Of a stretch of DNA of 10,526 nucleotides, positions 7,092 to 10,526 are shown one piece after another (the stretch's first letter is position 1; each line of letters opens with the position of its first letter). Where the stretch lies: NCBI GenBank assembly GCA_014859985.1, contig JACZKN010000012.1:1-10526 (forward strand), written 5' to 3'. The position numbers were made by a program, and so were the translations under genes. This DNA is from Candidatus Krumholzibacteriia bacterium. GTDB taxonomy: Bacteria; Krumholzibacteriota; Krumholzibacteriia; LZORAL124-64-63. The notes below the pieces were generated by a model. The model ran no database searches and was not told the DNA's origin. It saw nothing but the letters and a program-made list of their open reading frames with translations.

Positions 7092-7097
7092 ATACTA
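7092..7097 (-). promoter_or_regulatory. Weak -10-like box before the membrane protein gene
   Basis: On the minus strand TAGTAT sits 92 bases before the ATG at 6999, in the 144-base gap after the phosphatase gene. I see no good -35 partner. The same gap has a 6-bp inverted repeat (GGGTTG 7061-7066 with CAACCC 7083-7088) and a GGCCTAGGCC palindrome (7141-7150) over the phosphatase stop codon. Either a separate promoter or read-through is possible. Confidence 0.2.
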
Positions 7098-7143
7098 GCG
7101 GAAGAGAGCCCGTCTGGGAATCGTCCACCGCCGGTGAAACGGC

Positions 7144-8772
7144 CTAGGCCGGATCCCGCCGCAGCATCACCAGGGTGATGTCGTCGCCCACCTCGCAGTC
7201 GCCGCGGAACAGCGCCAGGTCGGTCAGGGCGGCGCCCGCGATGTCCTTGAGCGTGGTGAGGCGGCGCTCGGCCACCACCTTGCCGAAGCGGTCCTCGCCG
7301 TACTCGTCGTCCTCGGCGTTGACCGTCTCGGGGATGCCGTCACTGAACACCGCGAGGATGTCGCCGGGGCCCATCACCACCTCGCTGACCGAGTACTCGG
7401 TGTCCTCCAGCACGCCCACGGGCAGGCTGCCGGTGGCACAGGTCTCGATGCGGCCGTCGGCCCGGATCAGCAGCGGCGGGTTGTGGCCGGCGTTGACGCA
7501 CTCGACGCGGCCGGTGACCGGGTCGAGGTAGCCCAGGAACGCGGTGGTGAAGCGCACGTAGTCGGTGGTCAGGAAGATCTCGCGGTTCAGCCGGGTCATC
7601 AGCGGGCCCGGCGCCCAGCCCTCGCCGATCATGAAGCGGGCCAACGACAGCACCTGCGAGACCAGCAGCGCCGCGCCCAGGCCCTTGCCGGTGACGTCGC
7701 CCAGGATGAAGGCCAGGCGCCCGTCGGACATCAGGCGCGCGTCGTAGAGGTCGCCGCCCACCTCGTAGCAGGCCTCCAGGCTGGCCGCCAGCTCCCAGCC
7801 CGGCACCGCCGGCAGGTCCGAAGGCAGGATGCGGTCGAGGATCTCGCCGGCGGTGGCCAGCTGCGCGTCCTGGCGGCGCTTCTCCTCCTCCATCTGGTGG
7901 TAGCGGCCGTGGGTCAGGGCCACGGCGATGGCGTTGGCCAGGTTGGTGAACGCCCGCAGCTCGTCGCGGCTGATGCGCTTGGCCCGGGTGTCGTCGGCGT
8001 AGAGCAGCCCGATCACCTCCTCGTTGTCGAACAGGGGCGCGGCCACCGCGGTGCGGATGCTCTGGCTGACCATGCTCATGGCGCCGTCCATGTCCGGGTC
8101 GTTCACCGGATCGGTGGTCAGGAACGAGGTGCGGTGGTGCAGCACGCGGGCCACCATGGTGCGGCTCAGGGCCAGGCTGTCCCCCTGCCGCGCGCCCTTG
8201 ATGCGCTTGGCCACGATCACCGGGTCGGCCTGCCCCTCCTGCAGCAGCAGGATGAAGCTGCGCTCGGGCTCGAGCGCCGTCTCCACCAGGTCGAGGATGG
8301 GTTCGTACAGCTCCTCGGGCGCGCGGGGGATGGTGATCAGGTCGCCGGCGTCGGCCAGGATCTGGAACAGGCGGCTCTGGCGGTCGCGCTTCTGGTGGCG
8401 CTCGGCCCGGACCTCCTCCCAGGAGATCTCCTCCTCGGGCACGAGGGTCGCCGACTCGTTGAAGCAGGTCAGGTCCACCGGGTGGGCCCCCTCGACCTGC
8501 AGCACGATGCCGGCAAAGTCGATGCGGTCGCCGGCCTGCAGCGCCATGGTGCCGGAGACGGGGCGGCCGTTGACCTTGGTGCCGTTGCGGCTGCCCAGGT
8601 CCTCGAGCACCACCTGGTCGCCCTGGCGGTGGAGCTCGGCGTGGCGGCGCGAGACGCTCGCCACCGGCAGGCGCAGACCGGCCTCGGCGCCGCGGCCGAC
8701 CACCAGCACGCCCTGGCCCACCTCGTGGCGGACCTGCTTCCCTTCCACCGTGCCGACGAGCGTGAACGCCAT
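7144..8772 (-). CDS. FHA-GAF-PP2C (SpoIIE/RsbU-type) serine/threonine phosphatase
   Basis: Cytoplasmic signalling phosphatase of 542 residues without signal peptide or membrane helix. An FHA domain (about 1-95) reads phosphothreonine and keeps its binding motifs: GR at 26-27, SRRHAEL 41-47 and SRNGT 61-65. A GAF-type sensor domain spans about 145-288 (ending AVALTHGR), followed by a charged helical linker 289-312 (MEEEKRRQDAQ) and a PP2C/SpoIIE domain 313-542. The metal-binding motifs are intact: VGGDLYD 338-344, GDVTGKG 358-364, NAGHNPP 427-433, FSDGIPE 476-482 and the DDITL motif with D530 and D531, so activity is expected. RsbU-type enzymes usually dephosphorylate anti-anti-sigma factors; none is encoded here. 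The start at 8772 follows GGAGGA at a 6-base spacing and lies 2 bases past the stop of the kinase-like gene. The FHA suggests it docks on a phosphorylated kinase or target; that is inference. Confidence 0.94.
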   Translation of the reverse strand: MAFTLVGTVEGKQVRHEVGQGVLVVGRGAEAGLRLPVASVSRRHAELHRQGDQVVLEDLGSRNGTKVNGRPVSGTMALQAGDRIDFAGIVLQVEGAHPVDLTCFNESATLVPEEEISWEEVRAERHQKRDRQSRLFQILADAGDLITIPRAPEELYEPILDLVETALEPERSFILLLQEGQADPVIVAKRIKGARQGDSLALSRTMVARVLHHRTSFLTTDPVNDPDMDGAMSMVSQSIRTAVAAPLFDNEEVIGLLYADDTRAKRISRDELRAFTNLANAIAVALTHGRYHQMEEEKRRQDAQLATAGEILDRILPSDLPAVPGWELAASLEACYEVGGDLYDARLMSDGRLAFILGDVTGKGLGAALLVSQVLSLARFMIGEGWAPGPLMTRLNREIFLTTDYVRFTTAFLGYLDPVTGRVECVNAGHNPPLLIRADGRIETCATGSLPVGVLEDTEYSVSEVVMGPGDILAVFSDGIPETVNAEDDEYGEDRFGKVVAERRLTTLKDIAGAALTDLALFRGDCEVGDDITLVMLRRDPA

Positions 8773-8774
8773 CG

Positions 8775-10526
8775 TCAGTCCTCCCGCTGCGCGAACAGGC
8801 GCTGCCAGCCCGTGATGATCTCGATGCGGCTGTTGAGGTTCTCCTGCACCGGCACCTGCACGAGCAGGCGTCCCGTGCGCGGGTCCACAGCATAGGTCGG
8901 GTAGATGCTGCCCACCACGCCGACGGCCGCCTGCCGGGTGCGGCCGATGGCGATGCCTGCGGGCGTCGCGACGATCTCGGTGGCCTGGACGGCGCCGGTC
9001 ATGTCCAGGTGGTAGACCAGGTCCCCCCGGGGCGACCACAGCGGCTGGGTGCCGCCCTGGCTGGAGATGCGCCAGCGCCCCCCGTCCTGCCCCAGGGACT
9101 CGACGAAGATCTCGCCCTGGCCCGTCTCGTCCGAGACGTAGGCGAGCCAGCGCCCGTCGGGGGAGATCTGGGGCTGGGCCGTGTTGTAGGGCAGGTCGCG
9201 CAGGGGCCGCGGCTCGGCGTCGGGGCCGTCCCGCAGCCAGACGGCCATGCGCGAGCCCGGCCCCACCTTGGTGAAGGCCAGCGTGGTCCCGTCCGGGGCG
9301 TAGGACCCGCCCATCACGTCGGTGTCCAGCCGGACCATGGTCTCGGGGCGTCCGCCGCCCGCGGCCGGCTGGCGCGCGATGCTGTTGAGCCCCGACTCCT
9401 CGGCCACGTACGAGACCCAGCGCCCGTCCGGCGACCACACCGGGTTCATCTCCGAATCGGCGGCGAACGTCAGGCGCGTGGCCAGGGCGCGCTCCACGTC
9501 GTGGATCCAGATGTCGTAGGAACCCAGCTGCTCGTCCACCTTGGACATCGCGATGCGCGCGCCGTCGGGCGAGACGCTGAAGCCCAGCAGCCCCGGCACC
9601 CGGTCGACCACGGTCTCGCGCCGCTCGCCGTCGATCCAAGCCAGCCGCGAGATGCCCATGGCGCCGCCCTGGCCCACGAAGCAGAGCACGCCGGCGTCGG
9701 TCAGGGCGAAGGCGCCGTAGTGGGCGGCCCCGATCGCCAGCACGTCCCCGACCAGGGGCCGCGGCGGCCCGGTGAATTCCAGCGCGCCGGGGTCGAAGGG
9801 GCGCGCCATGAGGATGCCCTCGTGGACGTAGGTGAGGTGGCCGGCGGCGTAGCGCGCCCCGGTCTGGGCCGGCATCAGCTCCTTGTCCACGCTGCCGTCG
9901 GTGGAACCCACGCGCAGGTTGGCATCGGCCGTGTTGGCGCCACCGGCGGCCGCCCGCTGCCAGGCCAGGTAGACGAAGTGCTTCCCGTCGGGCAGCCACT
10001 CGGGGAAGCGGTGGGAGCGGAAGCGCTCGTCCTTGTCCGGGTCGGTGACCGCCACCGGCTCGCCGCCGCTGGCGTCGACCATGAAGATCCCCGCCGAGTG
10101 GCTGGGCGTGAAGAGGATCTTGTTCCCGGCGCTCCAGGAGCCGCCCTTGGCGTTCTCGGTGTCGCAGACCGGCACCACCGGACCGCCGCCGGCCACGTCG
10201 ACGGTGTTCAGCTTGCCCCCGGTGAAGTAGCCCACGCGGCGGCTGTCCGGGCCCCAGAAGGGATACGCGGCGCCGGTGGTGCCGGGGATCAGCTTCACCG
10301 CCTCGCCGTCAAGCGCGCGCGTGCCCAGGGTGACCGCGCCGGAGGTGTCCTGCACCACGAATGCCAGCCGTCGGCCGTCGGGCGAGACCACGGGCGGACC
10401 GGGATTGCCGGGGTTCAGGTACAGGCCCTGGCCTCCGTCCAGCAGCACGGTGGCCCGCACCAGGCGGGGCGGCACCGGGCGCGGGCCCAGGCGACCGCTG
10501 ACGCCCAGCCAGCCCACGACCAGGGC
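8775..10526 (-). CDS. C-terminal PD40/TolB-like propeller of a probable transmembrane Ser/Thr protein kinase, N-terminus outside window
   Basis: 583 residues are visible; the frame stays open through the right edge, so the start is missing. The first visible residues (ALVVGWLGV) look like the end of a transmembrane helix. An internal GTG at 10517 lies inside that helix and is an unlikely start. The rest is a beta propeller of PD40/TolB-type repeats: SPDGRRLAFV, GPDSRRVGYF, LPDGKHFVYL, SPDGARIAMS, SPDGRWVSYV, APDGTTLAFT, SPDGRWLAYV and SPRGDLVYHL. This layout, including the segments AAYPFWGPDS and GGSWSAGNKILF before the propeller blades, closely matches the sensor half of Hanks-type (PknB-like) kinases common in Acidobacteria and related groups, where the cytoplasmic kinase domain precedes the helix. 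No kinase motif is visible here, so that part is inference. The 2-base gap to the FHA phosphatase supports a kinase-phosphatase pair. A stand-alone TolB-like protein is the alternative. Confidence 0.8.
   Translation of the reverse strand, partial: ALVVGWLGVSGRLGPRPVPPRLVRATVLLDGGQGLYLNPGNPGPPVVSPDGRRLAFVVQDTSGAVTLGTRALDGEAVKLIPGTTGAAYPFWGPDSRRVGYFTGGKLNTVDVAGGGPVVPVCDTENAKGGSWSAGNKILFTPSHSAGIFMVDASGGEPVAVTDPDKDERFRSHRFPEWLPDGKHFVYLAWQRAAAGGANTADANLRVGSTDGSVDKELMPAQTGARYAAGHLTYVHEGILMARPFDPGALEFTGPPRPLVGDVLAIGAAHYGAFALTDAGVLCFVGQGGAMGISRLAWIDGERRETVVDRVPGLLGFSVSPDGARIAMSKVDEQLGSYDIWIHDVERALATRLTFAADSEMNPVWSPDGRWVSYVAEESGLNSIARQPAAGGGRPETMVRLDTDVMGGSYAPDGTTLAFTKVGPGSRMAVWLRDGPDAEPRPLRDLPYNTAQPQISPDGRWLAYVSDETGQGEIFVESLGQDGGRWRISSQGGTQPLWSPRGDLVYHLDMTGAVQATEIVATPAGIAIGRTRQAAVGVVGSIYPTYAVDPRTGRLLVQVPVQENLNSRIEIITGWQRLFAQRED
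8779..8784 (-). promoter_or_regulatory. Shine-Dalgarno site inside the end of the upstream gene
   Basis: On the minus strand GGAGGA overlaps the last codons of the kinase-like gene (stop at 8777-8775) and lies 6 bases before the phosphatase ATG at 8772. Ribosomes ending the first gene can restart on the second, which points to co-translation. Confidence 0.8.

Noticed and set aside
7000..7128. Upstream start of the membrane protein at 7128
   Set aside because: The added 43 residues are Arg-rich and unlike a protein N-terminus; a Shine-Dalgarno sequence is found before the ATG at 6999 instead.
8773..9999. Fusion of the phosphatase with upstream sequence up to 9999
   Set aside because: The extra frame is an Arg/Gly/Ala-rich shadow of the propeller gene; the FHA domain begins directly at the ATG at 8772 with a strong ribosome binding site.
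10515..10517. GTG at 10517 as the true start of the propeller protein
   Set aside because: It lies inside a hydrophobic membrane segment that continues to the window edge, and the frame remains open, so the gene more likely begins outside.

Overview
The window is GC-rich bacterial DNA carrying five large protein genes and no RNA genes, insertion sequences, CRISPR arrays or phage genes that I can see. The exported multidomain peptidase with a FlgD-like C-terminal sorting domain (NAPNPFNPST...), together with a probable Ser/Thr kinase with a beta-propeller sensor, suggests a Gram-negative bacterium of the FCB neighbourhood or a related candidate phylum such as Krumholzibacteriota or Eisenbacteria. 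That placement is inference from family knowledge, not from a marker gene.

Left half (1-5982): two secreted subtilisin-like (S8) serine peptidases are transcribed away from each other. The minus-strand gene (1-1729) runs off the left edge and resembles bacillopeptidase F: signal peptide, propeptide, catalytic domain, then a carboxypeptidase-regulatory-like beta domain. The plus-strand gene (2149-5982) encodes a 1277-residue peptidase: signal peptide, propeptide, catalytic domain, two tandem copies of an Ig-like plus jelly-roll module, a PPC domain and a C-terminal FlgD-like sorting domain. Both keep the complete Asp-His-Ser triad. The 419-bp gap between them holds promoter-like sequences in both directions, a perfect TCACGA-AA-TCGTGA inverted repeat just upstream of the best -35 box, and an 8-bp hairpin next to the ribosome binding site of the plus-strand gene. 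A perfect 16-bp hairpin after that gene probably ends transcription between the convergent genes.

Right half (6058-10526, all minus strand): this side is about signalling. The first gene in transcription order runs off the right edge and looks like the membrane-spanning end and extracytoplasmic PD40/TolB-type propeller of a Ser/Thr protein kinase. Two bases after its stop comes an FHA-GAF-PP2C/SpoIIE phosphatase, probably translationally coupled. After a 144-bp gap follows a single-pass membrane protein with a repeat-rich beta domain resembling LiaF/'toast-rack' proteins. A reasonable model is envelope sensing by the kinase, with the FHA phosphatase reading or reversing its phosphorylation; the membrane protein may belong to the same response.

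I found no clearly new system. The items most worth a second look are the kinase-phosphatase pair, the recent internal duplication in the large peptidase, and the regulatory structures between the two peptidases.
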